DNA of 64,000 nucleotides from Paralichthys olivaceus (taxonomy: Eukaryota > Chordata > Actinopteri > Pleuronectiformes > Paralichthyidae): NCBI RefSeq assembly GCF_024713975.1, contig NC_091105.1, forward strand, positions 20,158,439 to 20,222,438, given 5' to 3'. This document shows, piece after piece, positions 1 through 13,378 of this stretch. The position numbers were made by a program, and so were the translations under genes. How positions within the stretch are numbered: the stretch's first letter is position 1; each line of letters begins with the position of its first letter. The notes under the pieces are model-generated. The model was not told where the DNA came from. It saw only the letters and a list, made by a program, of their open reading frames with translations, and ran no database searches.

Positions 1-510
1 ATGCACAGTGCAGAAGTAAACTAAGTTAAATTTGCAGTTGTTTAGCTGGGGGACAAGAAAGGGTCCAATAAAAATAGTTGTTGTAAAGCTGTGTACTCAA
101 CAGACTGCAGTTTCCATGATGGATTTACACACCTCTGACCGACTGTTGGTAGATAAGACTAACACTGTAAGATTTAATCCACCTCAGCTGTGAGGACTGT
201 GAGAGCCGATCGTGTGATAGTTTGGGAGTTAGCACAGGTTTAGGTTATCTTGACATGTATGTGTCCAACAAAGTCTAACCATAAAAGGGTCATGTTTAAA
301 ATACGGGGGTTGAAACATTTATTCCCTTAGTAATACAGTCATAAAATAAGGTTAATTAAAACTTTCTGGTGGTACAGTTTCTTATTTATTTCATGGTTCT
401 AAACACAAATATAAAACATTAAACCCCATTTATCTTCTTTTTTTTTTTAAATTAAACATGCTCAATTACATCCAGCATGTCTTAAAAAACAAGTATAGCC
501 ACTTAACCAC

Positions 511-563
511 TGTGTGTGTCTGTGTGTGTGTGTGCGTGCGTGCGTGTGCGTGCGTGTGTGTGT
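511..563. repeat. TG microsatellite with TGCG interruptions
   Basis: About 53 bp of alternating TG, interrupted by several TGCG units near its right half. This is a simple repeat and no gene overlaps it. Confidence 0.9.
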
Positions 564-3500
564 CCCTCCTCACACACAAACTGAAAATCACATGTATTTA
601 GTTATTAATCCATAATGTCTGTCTCTATTACCCTGATGTCCTTACTGAGCGTGTCACGTTGTGTCTCATGTTGTGTAGCAGGTTTAAACGTGTGTCTCGT
701 AAACTCTAAAGTGTTCTAATAACTTGTGATCAGTGATGGTGTTTATTGTTAAAGTGAAAAGTTAGCGCAGGTCAGAGGGGGAGTGAGGAGGAAGCAGATT
801 ACGACAGAGACTCTGACACAGGATGACCGGAACTTTAGTGTGTGTCTGTCCTGATCCTGAAGCAGCAATATTTATGATTATTCAGCGGAGTCCACATCCA
901 CGTCATGCATCTAAGAATGGAGAAATGTCCACAGCTCAAGTGCTCCTCACTGTGCAGGAGACATCGAGTGAGGGAGGGTACAGACTAGTCTAATCTCTCT
1001 ACCTGATATTTAGATTTTTTATTCAATCTGTATATTTGTTCGACAGGGAAACTGTGCACAAACAGGAATATAATATTTATTAGTTTCCTATTTATTATTA
1101 TTACATTCATTAAATGTATTTTTTCCTATTTAGTTTCCTTAGTTTCTTTTTTTTACTTGTGCCACAGTCCGAACCTCAGGGTACATTCCCTCAGTTATTG
1201 CAGCCCAGGCTTAATTTTTTAAAACGTCATCACTCTGGAGGACACACTACGGAAACATGTATCTTTTGTAGCTTCCAACACTGTGACAATTACTTCAATT
1301 TCTGCTTTTGTGAGATTCCTCTGTTTTTTACCTTTTGGGGCCAAAACAGATGTCCTTATATGGGGAAATGGAGTTGTGGCAGTATGCTAATTACAGAGAA
1401 CTAGTGAATGGGCCCGAGTGATAAAGATGTTTTTCTGGCAGTTAATAATTGTGTTAGTATGCTGCTGTTTGATATGTGTGGTTTCATTTCATAGCAATCC
1501 ATCGAATTGTGGGCCAGATACATCACTCAGAACTAAAAACATTAGCAAGTCATCCTCTTGGGACCGTGAATGTCTGCACCAAATTTATGGCAGTGCATAT
1601 TAAAGCTGACATATATCAGTCCAGACCGATTGGTTGCTAAAAACGCAAAGCCAGTTAAATAGAACTGTTTGATTCACTTAAAGCACAGTGGTTATACTGT
1701 ATGTGAGCAGTTTGACAGTGCTGATGTAAAGTAAAGTTAGTCACATTAGTGACCTTATTTTTCACTCTCTTTCAATCATTGCACTTATTTAAAATGTTAA
1801 CACAGCTGAACTATTAGCTGTTGTTATAGCACGGAAAGTTTATCCAGTCCTGAGTGTGACAACAGCATTTCAAAGTGGGATTTAAGTCTTTGGCGACAAC
1901 ACATGTGTGGTGGCATTAGTGACTATAGGAGAAAGTATCTTTGTTTCTGTATAAAGTAATCTCCACAGTATGCAAACACACAAGCACACACTAAAAAGGG
2001 GTTTTAAATAGCATGAGTGATCAAGATGTTGTCACGAGGATCTAATAAGCCTTGCAGTATAGTAAGCCCTGCTGGAACAGAAATAGAAACATTTACAAAC
2101 AGGAGTTAGTGTTTGTGTGTGATCTATTCTTCTCCTGTGTTGTTTTATATAAGGGAGGACGGCTCATTGTGTCTCTGTAATTCTATTATATGGCTACAAG
2201 ATGAGGTAGCTGGATGAACTTTGAGGACATGGAGCAGAGCAATTCAGAGTTAAGAAGAGACAGGAAGAAATGAGAGAGACTTAGGAAGACAGCAGGGACA
2301 AAGAGGGACAGAGTTTGAAGTACAAGTGGACAAGGGACAAGCCATGGTGATAGGGTTGGGTGTGTGTCAAACAGTGTGTGTGTGTTTCTGCATCACTTCA
2401 CATAGTTTATTACTGGAAGGCTAAATAGAAGTAGAGGAAGAGACAGGAAGAGATCAAGTTGAAAAAAAAGATTAAGTTAGATGGGGTGTGGCGGAGAGAT
2501 ATAGAGCTGACTGCGGAAATGTGTACCACTTAACATCCCCTATGTGGCAACCACAAAGTACCAGTCATTTAGCCTGTTGTGAAACAAACTCAATGTTGAT
2601 TTCATGTACACATTCTTTTACTTTATAAGCGTCTCGATAATGAGAATTTGTCTTCTGTTGAAAGCAAGATGAGATGTGGAGAGTTACAATGCTGAACACA
2701 AGTTCCCACACAATTCATGCTTTTGTCAGTGCTCTGTCGCCAAGCCACTCCTCGCTCGATAGCAGCGTCATCAAAAGGTTCTTTGTCTCCTCACATCTTA
2801 GCTCATTTTGACAGTGGACGATCCTCCAGACATTAACTGGAAGGGGGCTGTGGAGGGTGAAGTCATAATTAGTTACTTCCTGTCAGCCGTGACAGGAAGC
2901 AACAATAAGAAATGCATCATCAAAACACATGGAAATCCATTTTTTACACATTAAAATTAAATCATTCATATTCTAAATGATATTTTTACTTAAAAATGAT
3001 TTTATACTACTGCTAACTGCGATCATAAATATCACTAGTTGCTAAATTAGGGCTAAATCTCGGCTAAATTATTTGAGATCATGGTATTGATAAGCTCAGA
3101 CATTATTTGTTCAAAACACATGAATTAATAACACATACAGACAAATATGGATACATACAGTTCAAATGTTTCTATTAACAATAACACAGAACCAATAAGG
3201 GAACAGTTTAAGCACTGGATTTATTAGCAGTATCTGTAAGAGTAGTAGTTACATCTACTTACCAAGGCTTGTGTTGTTCCTGCAAACGGTAGAAGCCATT
3301 AAACAAATTGGAAATGTAATTTAAGTTTGACTTTTGGAAGGAAAGTAAAGTATGCACCTAAAATTCCACCCACACATCGACACAAGGCAGCCAACCTGTG
3401 GACACAGACAAACTGCTGCTCTGCCCTGAAGCAACGCGTGAGAGCTCCTCCTCATTAAACTGAATGAGCAGCATTAACAAACTGATGGGATATCACAATC

Positions 3501-5580
3501 CCCCCTGGATGAAAGATTGAAAACTTTCCATCTCCCACCACAATTCCAAACATGATACCAATCAAAGAATGGCTGAAAGCTTGTAGAGAACTCTGCAGCA
3601 CAGTGTCATAAAGGATGTAAATGGACATACAATACATTAACACACAAGTTATAAATTATCTCAAGCAAATACCACTGATCCTAAGATACGTAATATGCAT
3701 TTTAGATATAACTGGATGTATTCTTTCTTACAGTAATTGTGAAAGACTGAATAAACGGGTTCGGTATCTGTGACCCCACTGAATGCAAATATTTGTTAAA
3801 CTGGATTTTCACCAGAATGACTCAAAATGATTAATGACCCTTCCACATTTGTCAATATCGATGATTTTGACAATAAATTATATTATTAGTTATTTTGAAT
3901 GTAGAGACTGATCTTTGCTCCTGTGTGAAGGTTGTGGTTTTAAATCAGTTATGTGGTATACTTCCTCACTGTGCTTAATTTTACAAGCAATATATATATT
4001 GATTTATATTGAACCCATTGAAGAAAATTATATTGCAATTATTATTGATATTATTTTATTGCGCAGCCCTGTGAACTATACTTCAATCTTAGATACTGCA
4101 GATGCAAATTGGGGTATTTAACACATCATTGAAATTTTATGTGATGGCTGATAACTGACATTGTTACAGCACACATTAAACAACCCTAGCATTCATGTGG
4201 AGACATGGATTTAATACTTTAATGTCCCAATAAATTTAGGAACAATATTAATTGTTGGCTGCTAAATGCTCCACTATGTCCACTCGCTAGTTGTTAACAA
4301 TTTGATGATGTGATGTTCAGTACTGGTAGATGGCATATACTTGGTTTCAGAGCTTTGTCATTGAAGACAGTTTCCTCTTGAACTAGAAACAAGATTGATT
4401 GCTGCAAGCAAGAAAACAGAGAGCTGAAAAAAAAGCCCCACAGAGGTGGCGTGGGCAGCATACATACATCTACATCAAAGAGTGTATTGATCAGTGCAGC
4501 TTTAAATTGACGCAGGCAATCCACTCTAGCTACCTCGCGATGAATCACTGTGACGTCCGATCTGTGCTGGTCAGTGTATCAGCATATCCAGTGTCTCAGA
4601 AGAGTGTTTTTTTCTCTTGGGGCAAGCAACAGGCACAAGCTTGTACCCTTATACCCCTGGGTGGGCCTCGCCCCAGAAAGTCAGACTTTAATAAATCCCA
4701 GATGCGGCATTTTAAAGGCCCTTTGAAGTTAAAAATCACATAGAGCCTACTTCATAAAGGCAGAAGTCCCCTGAAACTGGCTGCAGTCTTGAGGCTACGT
4801 CTGTTTAGCCATGCACAAACAACAGCCACATAGACCCCGGTTACTAAAAAACTATCCACAGAACTCTGTGTGTAAAAGTCTTCAGTGTGAAAATAGGTAC
4901 ATGTTTGTAACCAGAGGTACACAGAGCAGGGTCACAGAGTGGAATGCATTTCCAGTGTTGACTTTGCCGTCAGCCAATCAGATACAGGCTCCGAGCTGAA
5001 TTTCACCATGGGGGTGAAGGTTAGGAATGAGGGAATGTTTGGTCGAGGTGTCAAGTAATGTTCCAGCAGGTGGTCAAAGTGATGGGGTGAAATTTGACAG
5101 AAAAAACTAATGTTTTCCATGCTTTTTATTTTAAATTTGATGCCGAAATTGTCTTTGCATTTTATGTAGTTGTTGCTTGCAAGAGTGCCTGGTAATGTTT
5201 TAAAATGGTGAAGCAAACTTGGAAAGTTACACAGTTGGTGTTAGAGGCTTGAGATAAAAATAACAGCTTGACTCAAACCCAACAGGCAAATAGTCTTGGT
5301 GTGTGAACCGGAGCCTGATGCAAATAATATAAACTGCACTGAGATTGTGCAACTGCGTCCCTTAGACCTAGTGATATCAGTGTTTCCACTGGCAACATTT
5401 AATTGTGCGGATATAGCGGGGGGAAAAATCACAACAAACCAATAAACAAGGTTTCTGCTACATACACTCCCTCCCCACTCTGCGTCGGCCTGCGCTTACT
5501 TCACAACAATAAACAACAACACTCATCAGACGTTATTAGGACCATTAAAGTAGTAAAAAGGATTGCTTTGTGTTTGATTC

Positions 5581-5638
5581 CCTCTAGAATTTATGGCTGG
5601 CCTGCCCCTGCCTCCACTGCTAAACTAAATTCTAGAGG
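5581..5638. repeat. Inverted repeat, 13-bp perfect arms
   Basis: The arm CCTCTAGAATTTA at 5581-5593 is followed by its exact reverse complement TAAATTCTAGAGG at 5626-5638, leaving a 32-nt loop. It lies in non-coding DNA. It could be the end of a decayed foldback element or chance; no target-site duplication was seen. Confidence 0.6.
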
Positions 5639-7733
5639 AATTTCCCAAATTACAAACACGTTAGAAATAAGTCCAGAGGAAGCGAAGTTTATCCACGCTC
5701 AAGTGAACAAAAATCCTGCATTTTTCTTTCACACCACCTATCCTCTTAAATTAAGTCAAGAAACAACCTCCTGCACTAGTCTGGATTAGATAGGGTCCTT
5801 TTGAAAAACATGGTCGTAGGTTCCAGGCTACTAGACCACCTTCAAGGTCGACCAATGACCAATGAGCCACGTTGATTCACTGAGATAGTTAAAGTCTTTG
5901 TGGAGCTGTGGTTAAACTAACTCTGGCTAGTGAATCCAGAGATCTCATCTATGACAGGGACAGACTGAAGAAATACTCTGCTCACTGATCTGAGTGGTTT
6001 GTTTGTTGCAGAGATATTGTCTCTGGCTCCCAGATGTCAGACTGTGGAAGTATGTAAGAAGTGGGTATGTAATTGGCTATTTATTCTGTCCTTGCCAGGG
6101 AACTAAAGCTAGCTAGCAGCTGTCTGTGGATATCAGGAATCACATCGATTTTATATTCAATTGTGGCTTCAGTGTGGCTCACACAACCTAAATTCCAAGG
6201 ATGTTTTCTGAGAAGCGCTTAAGGCAGCTGTTTTTTTTTTTTTTTTTCTGATGTACCTGAATCGTAAAGATGTAAAGGGAAAATTCTAAGATGAATCAAT
6301 TCTGGATTTTGTAAAGTCAAATCAAGTCAAAGAAGGAGAAGCGTGGATGTCAAGCCTTTAATTTTACCATGTCAAACCAACAGGCTCGACTCGGGGGGTC
6401 TCACTGCGTATGAGAAAGGCTCCGCAGGCTTTTGAAATCTGTTCCATCCTCTCTTTCATCAGCTCTTTTCACTTCTGCTCTCTCTGTGATTTTCTCACAA
6501 ATATCAGGCCCCTGCTCACTTGTAGCCATCGCTCACCAGAGTGAAAAGGAAGGAGACCAGGGAGAGAACCACAGACAGACGCACTAACTGACATGAAGAT
6601 AGACAGGCAGCCATTTGAGCAGCAGCGAGACATCTGAGCCACATTGCATCAAATGCAATTGAAGCGCCCGTGTTTCATTCTGTATAATATAAAGAGACAG
6701 GCTGGCATGATATAAGGAGAATGCTGTGATTCTGCAGCAGCATCTGAGGAGCCTTTATATTTAAACAAGTCAAAAGATTTAAAAAGAAACCTTAAGAAAT
6801 ATACCGGGGTTTTCTCTTGGTGTCTGTGTGGTTAGCTGCTGGTGTTTTCTCACATGCAGCTTCTGGCCTTTGTGCAAAGTTTAAAATAAACATTTTCACA
6901 TCCCTTTATCTCCCTAACCTTGTGATTTGTGTCATATGATATTATCAACACACACAGGCAAACTCAGACATTCTTTGAGTAACCTTTATTTTGTTGGCAA
7001 TCGTATCATGCGAAATACAAAGAGTTTCTTCGTTTAATTCTGCAGTAAAGATGTCAGTCACTAAGAGTTTTCACTTATGATTCCTTTAGTTCCTCTTTAA
7101 AAGCAGAACATGTTACCGGTGCACAGTAAGTCCCAGCAAAAACAGAAAGTTGTTGCACTATTATGAAATTCAAGTCCTTCCCTTGCAGTATGAATGGAGC
7201 TTTTGACAGTTTATCAGAAGCGTTGAAGGAATTTCCAACAACCTTACAGTGTACATCCACACTGTGTTTAGCTGTAATATACAGCACATAATGTGTTTTG
7301 AGTCCTCAAGGCACTGAATTCTCTGCTGCCCAGCAGCTGACCTCTGAGCAGCAAGGGAGGTCCAAGACACCCAACACATTTGTTGACCATTTGTTTCACC
7401 TGAGTTAATGGTTATGAGATTGAAAACCTGATAAAAATCTAGGAGGAGGATAAAAGGGAGCATTGCATCCAATTGGCCAAGTTTGAGGGGCGAGTGTTGT
7501 ACGGTTACAGTTGATGCTATGTATAATACAGTAATAGTAAGAAGTGAACATTTGTTAGAGTAAAAAAAAAAGCTGTGGAAGTAGATTTAACCACATTGCA
7601 TATATATATATAGTGTAGACATATAGGTATATATAAACATAGTTGTATTTAATCAATCGCCAACTTTTGTTGTTCCTCAAGATTCAGAACTAGCTAGGTG
7701 TAACTTTCACACAGCTTCAGTATGGAAAATATA

Positions 7734-8128
7734 TTAAAGGTCCAGTGTGTAAGATTTAGGTGAAACGGAACTATTGGCAGAAATTTAATGTAGAATAATT
7801 CTCATGATGTTATCACTAGTTCATTTCATCTGAATTGTATGAATTGTTGTTTTTTTTTACCCCAGAAAAGGCCCTTTATATTTAAATACTTTCTATTTAA
7901 ATATTCTATTACTTATTTACATCGAGGGGACCCTCTCTACAGAGGCCGCCATGTTTTTTACATTAGTCCAGACTGGACAAACTAAACACCTTTTGAGTTT
8001 TTATGACAACTGAAGCTACCACAGGTTCTTTTTCATGTTTGGAAGGAGAGGGTGAGGTGAGGGGTGTTCAGCTGCAACATGCAATTTCAACACTAGATGT
8101 CACAAAATGCTACACACTGTACCTTTAA
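7734..8128 (+). mobile_element. Complete TTAA-flanked MITE (piggyBac-like ends)
   Basis: A 387-bp element (7738-8124) is bounded by TTAA on both sides (7734-7737 and 8125-8128). The left end reads AGGTCCAGTGTGTA. The right end, reverse complemented, reads AGGTACAGTGTGTA, so 13 of 14 terminal bases match. TTAA duplication is the hallmark of piggyBac-type insertion, hence the class call. It encodes no transposase and is non-autonomous. A second, incomplete copy lies at about 22.9 kb. The superfamily is inferred from the ends only. Confidence 0.75.
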
Positions 8129-8689
8129 ACAGTGAGGGAATTGTAATACTTTAAGACAATAAACATTATACTGATGTGACAGACTGCACTGACTGGAGAA
8201 AGCGTCTTTCCAGGTTTCTGAAAAGAATCCCTCTTTCTCCCAAGGATGAATTGGATTGCTCCATCTCATTTTTTTGAAACAAACTAAACCATTAAGGTTT
8301 TTCATTTTCTGAAAGCAACCGTGTGGTTTTATGATAATGAGAAGGAGTGAAGTGACAGATTCATGATCCACTTTGATGTTATGAAAATGATGATATACAA
8401 TCGGCCTTTGCCATGCTTCATCCTTCAAAGATGCTCTCATCCCTGATGACTATGAGCTTTTAATTTCAATTTTTAAGCGAATTATATTTGAATTATATTT
8501 AATGTACTAAGATAAATTTGAGGAAATTACTATATATTAGTGTGTCTGTGCGGGCGAGGTATCAAGGAACACTATTAGATTATGGAGATTAGACTTCATA
8601 GCGCACAAGAGAGTATTTAAATTAATTTAAATGGAAGACAAATTTGTCAGTGATGGTCACAGTAGGTCTCCAGAAAATAAATGTAGTGT

Positions 8690-8995
8690 CCATGTAAAGT
8701 AATGGAGACCATTAGCTTAATTTAGCAGACACACTGGAACTGGTAAACAATAACATCTCTGTCCAAAGGAAACAAAACCTGCCTGTCAGCACCATTAAAG
8801 CTCAACAATTAGCTAATCATTGTTTCATTTGTACAACATCCTGAGAGAGACTTGTTACCTGTGGGCAGAGCCTGGTTAGACCATAGACTGTATATAAAGA
8901 GGGATAGACGTATCTTCCTCCTCCTGCTCCGTCTGATCTTAATGCTGAGCTAAGCTAACTGTTCTGTTCTGGCTGTAGCTTTCATTAACATTATT
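8690..8995. repeat. Dispersed fish repeat fragments
   Basis: This stretch has the phrase order of an interspersed repeat I recall from many perciform genomes: a GTCCAAAGGAAACAAA block near 8761, a CATAGACTGTATATAAA block at 8882, and a block containing GAGCTAAGCTAAC followed by GGCTGTAGCTTTCAT near 8970. The phrase at 8882 recurs near 48.05 kb and, inverted, near 49.36 kb. Family and limits are from memory and approximate. Confidence 0.5.
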
Positions 8996-9266
8996 AATGT
9001 TTAAGAGGTTGCAAAACTGGCATACACCAAACAGGCAGGATTTCTTTTGTGATGCTTGAAAAAATAAATAAAATTGAGTCACATTTAAATTGTAGAGGAG
9101 AATGGATTAGGACAATATCCTGTTTATATCAATATTTTGATATAAACAGTGAATCATATGACGTTCTTCTGCAGACGAGGCCATATCATACATACTTTGA
9201 GGATGTAATGTACATTTGTGGTACAGCAATCTAACCTTCACATCTGAGAACATGAGAACACTATAC

Positions 9267-9333
9267 TGTGTGTATATACATATATATATATATGTATATA
9301 TATATATTCATACATAAATACATATACATATAG
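9267..9333. repeat. TA-rich microsatellite
   Basis: Alternating TA with occasional CA/GT interruptions runs for about 65 bp, ending some 50 bp upstream of the CD225-type exon acceptor. Confidence 0.85.
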
Positions 9334-9383
9334 TTTATCTACCTCACTCATTTATGTTTTTAAATATTGGCTCTCACCCTCAG

Positions 9384-9539
9384 ACTCGTGAAGCCAACCA
9401 CGCCGGCGATCAGATGGCAGCGGAGCGGAGCAGCAGGATGGCCCGTACACTGAACCATGTGGGCCTGGGAATCGGTCTTGCAGTCCTTATCCTCGTCATC
9501 GTCTACATGGTGGTTGTGGCAACTGTCCTCACCCAATAA
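9384..9539 (+). CDS. CD225/dispanin-family membrane protein, C-terminal exon (partial gene)
   Basis: An acceptor (CTCTCACCCTCAG) ends at 9383. It opens a 51-residue frame that closes at TAA 9537-9539. The exon begins TREANHAGDQMAAERSS and continues into a membrane helix of about 23 residues (exon residues 25-48) with a very short C-terminal tail. This is the layout of the second half of CD225/dispanin proteins (IFITM, PRRT1, SYNDIG1 and TRARG1 relatives): a cytosolic loop with an alternating Gly-Asp/Ala-Ala motif, then the last transmembrane segment. Family members sit in plasma, endosomal or synaptic-vesicle membranes. The first exon, with the DYL-type motif and first hydrophobic segment, was not found in the window, so the exact member cannot be named. 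An in-frame ATG at 9354 lies before the acceptor and is unlikely to be used. Confidence 0.65.
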   Translation, partial: TREANHAGDQMAAERSSRMARTLNHVGLGIGLAVLILVIVYMVVVATVLTQ

Positions 9540-10458
9540 ATCAGTTTCAAAATCTTCCCCATATTTCTTGTCCCCATAATCATTCCACACCAGGAACGTG
9601 ACTTTCAGAAAGAGTTTTTATTTGTTAACAGGAAATCACCTTTTTTGCTAAAAGGCCTTTGACAAGTTTCTGATGTTTTTTTAAGTAATTGGCCACTTGT
9701 TTTAAAGAGACCTCAGAAGCTTTTTACTTTCTATAAATTACTTTCCAACAGTAGGGTAGAGTAACCACTTCTACTTTGCTGTATTCATATTCCATCAACA
9801 ATGCTTTTTGTTTGTGATTTGTTCTTTATCTTATCCTGCATCAAAAAAATATGCTTTTGTGTCAAACATTTTCCTACTTTGATGCCTTAAGAGTTACGTC
9901 TCGGGTCAATGTTGCTCTGCCACACATTCAGACTTCATGTTTTATTCAAAGAAAGTTTTACATTTTGTGTTCAAATTGCAAAAGTTTGTTGGTTGTGCAG
10001 TTTTAAAGAGATTTGTCTGGTTGTGTGATGGGAGGAACACTGTTGCCTTTTCAACTGATTTGTAGGCTGTAAATTTGCACAAACACCCTCTAACCCGCTT
10101 AAGAGTGTGCTATGCTAGAATCGCAAAAAATACTAACAAAGTAATGCCTTAAAAAATAACTCAAAGAAGGAGGGGTTTGAAGCTCACCCTGAACAAGTGA
10201 GGGAAATAGTGTCTCCTTTTTATTCAAGCTGAACAGGAACTCACAGCTTCTCTCAATATCAGCAGAAACTTAGCAACATTGTAGCCAACGTGGCGGACAT
10301 GGCCAGTTTATAAATCAGTGGCTTTGGTTCTGTGTTTTGAAAGTTGTGGTGTGTCATGTGTCGCTGGTCTGGGTGTTATTTTGTCAAGTAATGTCTGTAT
10401 GTGCCATTCTTAACCATAGCTGAAAAACAGATTTTACTTTGTACCAGATTTCTTTATA

Positions 10459-10464
10459 AATAAA
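10459..10464 (+). promoter_or_regulatory. Poly(A) signal AATAAA, CD225-family gene
   Basis: This is a strong AATAAA hexamer on the plus strand after the stop codon at 9539. It implies a 3' UTR of about 0.93 kb (9540 to about 10480). No closer strong hexamer was noticed. Confidence 0.55.
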
Positions 10465-10837
10465 AGTATGCTGAGAGAAAAAAACACTTGTGCTGTCTGG
10501 TCTGTTGGGAGGATTTTTAACTGAGCAGTGCCATAACCTAATAAGGTTTGTCACAATACATATAAATATGTATGATGCTGCTGCTGCTGGGAATTTTAGA
10601 ACAGATAAAATGTTCCTATAAATCCTGGTCTGTCTTATACTAGAAGTAAAATGTACTGTCTTCAAATAGTCTGGGCAACTGCTATACTACTATTACTCTA
10701 CTAATGCTGCTGCCCTATACGTTGTGTGAATTTCAATTTTTAGTGCTTCTGTATCGTCTTTCATAAGCCACTGAATGTTTTACGTCGCCTTAATAGAGGA
10801 AATATAAATGTGCATTTATCTTTGTATCCACAATGGG

Positions 10838-10935
10838 TTGCAATTTTGGGGTTCAGAAACTTGCCCGAGGACCCTTCAGAATACAGACTGGAGGAGCCAG
10901 GGTTTGAACCAGTGACTCATGTTATGTTAGCCCTG
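10838..10935 (+). repeat. Tail of a dispersed fish repeat
   Basis: It contains GGGGTTCAGAAACTTGCCC, GGACCCTTC, GGAGGAGCCAGGGTTTGAA and CCAGTGACTC in order. The same order of phrases (cue, GAGGAC/AAGGACACT, GAGATCAAACTGCAGACC) appears at 56.5-56.6 kb, so both look like copies of one interspersed repeat. Confidence 0.5.
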
Positions 10936-13348
10936 TGATATGATGGTGACCTGTCCAGGGTGTACCCCGACCTCCCACACCCTCTACCACCTTTACCTGT
11001 GTGTTTGTCTACGTCTTTTATCTATAACCCTGTCTTTTCCATCACTGCCTGCATTGCACTTACATTGACTGACTCGAGGATATTTCTCGACATATGAATT
11101 CCTAGAGCTGGAACAATGAAATAAAAGCAGTGCAGATGTGTTACATACAATATTATGAAAAGGGCCACAAGGTCTGCAGGTTGAACAGAAAAGTGAGAGC
11201 CACATTGTGACGTGTGTGTCAGAAAACAGGCTCACATCACTTCCTGTATAGAACAGGCCCTAGAGAAATACAATTAGAGGTTAGGGAGTGACTTGAAATG
11301 CTTCCGGCAAGTGTTAGTCTTGGCTTCATGCTCTCCCATTCTCACACTCTCACCCTTTACTTTCTATTTTAATCACCTCTTCTTTACCCCTCATCCTGCT
11401 CACTCCTTTTCCCAGCACACCTCTTCTCCCTCCTCGTCTTCATGTTACATTGTAATTTCAGCCTTTCCTATCACAGCCTTCATTCTCATTGTGCCGAATC
11501 TATCTCTAGGATTTCCCTTTGCAAAGCCTGACGTGACATTTGATCTCCGACACACACATACCGGTGAAGTGCTCTGACCTGCACTGATGCCACAGACACA
11601 ATTGGATGCCCTGCAAGAATTTGGAAGAAAAACACACTCACACAGAATAATGGCACCATTATCTTTCTCCTAAAGCTTCCCTAATCCTCCACAGTATTCT
11701 ATAGAGCCACATCATCCATCGTCTTGTTCAGCGCTGTTACACACTTTGCCAAATATATAACTTTATTAGCCCACTGGTTCCCCATTAATCATGTTTTTGT
11801 AGTGGACAGAGGTGATAGACATATTGTAATTCACCAAAGACTGTTGATGTGGTTTACACCGTATTTGATTTGCACTATGTTGTGTGCACTATTACTCACT
11901 CCTGCAAGGAGTGATGATAACCATGATAACAAGGGCACCGGAAGGGGTTAAAAGCGAATGTTTTGCTGACACCCAGAAGTTCTCTGTGGTCGGAACAGAT
12001 CTCAACATCACTCCAGCTTAATCTGCTTATTTTTTTAAAGATTTGTTGTTCGACATAAATCACAGAGACAAACGAATAACACAACAAAAATGGGGATCAG
12101 GGATGGTAGGTGTGTGTGGGGGGGGTGATAGTGACAGGTCACTGGTCTGAGGAGGAAAGTCCAGTACCATTATCACTAAAACAAGCCACATTGTTACCAC
12201 CTGACAAAAAACTACAGAAAAGTAATGTACTCGTTCCTCTAATTGTGTAAGATCTCAGTTTTACAGCTTTTCTCAGCTGAAATAAACACAACTGAATGAA
12301 AGTGGGACTATATGAGGTGTCACGTGTTCAGCAATGATCTAATGTTTTGAAGTCACAACTGTTTTTGCAGTAAATGGTTGAAGGAGCTTTTTGTGAGTGA
12401 TGGTAGATGAGTATCTGGCCTACTGATGCTCAAACACCTTCAAGTGTCTGCCCTGGATTCATTAAAATGATGACGCACATTAATGTATTGACTTATTGTT
12501 GCTTGTATCAATGAATAATAACAGATATTTAGATTTTTGCATATATGGCCTAACTTTGTGTTTTCTAAGATGTGCCTGTGTAGTTGCCTACAGGTGTTTT
12601 TATGGCAGTGTATATATCTGTTTTAAAGCCCATCTCGGGATAAGCCCTGCAAATTAGCTCAGGCTGTAAATGTCATGATACATTGCTTTAGTCTGCCGCT
12701 GTGGAAGAACTGTTCCTTCTTTTTTCTCTGGCTCAGTGCTTTAGTTTAAGTGCACTTGTTAAGTGCACTTGTAATTTATGACGCTCTCGCAGGCCCACAT
12801 CGTCCCGATCCCAGGAATAACAGCCATTATCTGATTTTCAGCCCTAAGTGATCCGGAGTGTGCAGAAGACCCTGCCTCTTTCTGATGTGAACGGCTTCTC
12901 GAAGAGAAACGACAACATGCCGGATGTTGGAATTTACCAGTAATCCATTGTCAACATTCATCAAGTAGGTTTTGCTATCTTACAAGTGCAGTGCTGAAAG
13001 TCACAGTGGGTTACGTGTCATGATAAATGTTATTATAATTATATATACAGTATATACACACAGCATATATACTCGGTTTTTATCTTCTTAACCTTTTCAC
13101 AGGTGTGGCAGTGAAAGTGAACTCGAGACACGTGGTTGAACAGAGGGTGTGGCATAACGACAGGTTTTCTCTTTATTTCCCCCGACAGTCCTTTCTCTTG
13201 TGCCAACAAGTGTGAGCTGACCTTTTGGTTGCGTGGCACCGGGATGAGGATCAGACTCAGGTTACTTTAGTGTTTGTCCAATGATTATTGACGTCTTCTG
13301 TAGTACTTCCTGTAACTGGGAATAATTACAGGAAAACACCCACTCATA

Positions 13349-13378
13349 CAAACACACACACACACACACACACACACA
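13349..13378. repeat. AC microsatellite
   Basis: About 14 uninterrupted AC units. It lies outside any gene called here. Confidence 0.9.

Larger units (their letters stand above)
1..9266. other. AT-rich non-coding stretch, no gene recognised
   Basis: No convincing coding exon was found on either strand. The open frames here are short, show no recognisable protein motif and are not bounded by matching splice sites. The stretch holds a TG microsatellite, a 13-bp-arm inverted repeat, a MITE and a dispersed fish repeat, listed separately. If the CD225 exon at 9.38 kb is spliced to a 5' exon, as family structure predicts, this stretch is probably its intron; otherwise it is intergenic. Confidence 0.55.

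Noticed and set aside
5403-5789. 128-codon open frame, plus strand
   Set aside because: The composition is not protein-like, it contains the 13-bp inverted repeat, and there is no homologue that I recognise and no splice sites.
8093-8440. 115-codon minus-strand open frame
   Set aside because: It begins outside and ends inside the TTAA MITE, with no motif and no splice support.
11293-11577. 94-codon open frame rich in Ser, Pro and Phe
   Set aside because: It derives from a pyrimidine-rich stretch (TCTCACCC-type), is low-complexity and has no family resemblance.
13103-13215. 37-codon open segment behind an acceptor-like site (TTTTCACAG)
   Set aside because: An open run this short is expected by chance, no upstream exon was found, and no motif is recognisable.
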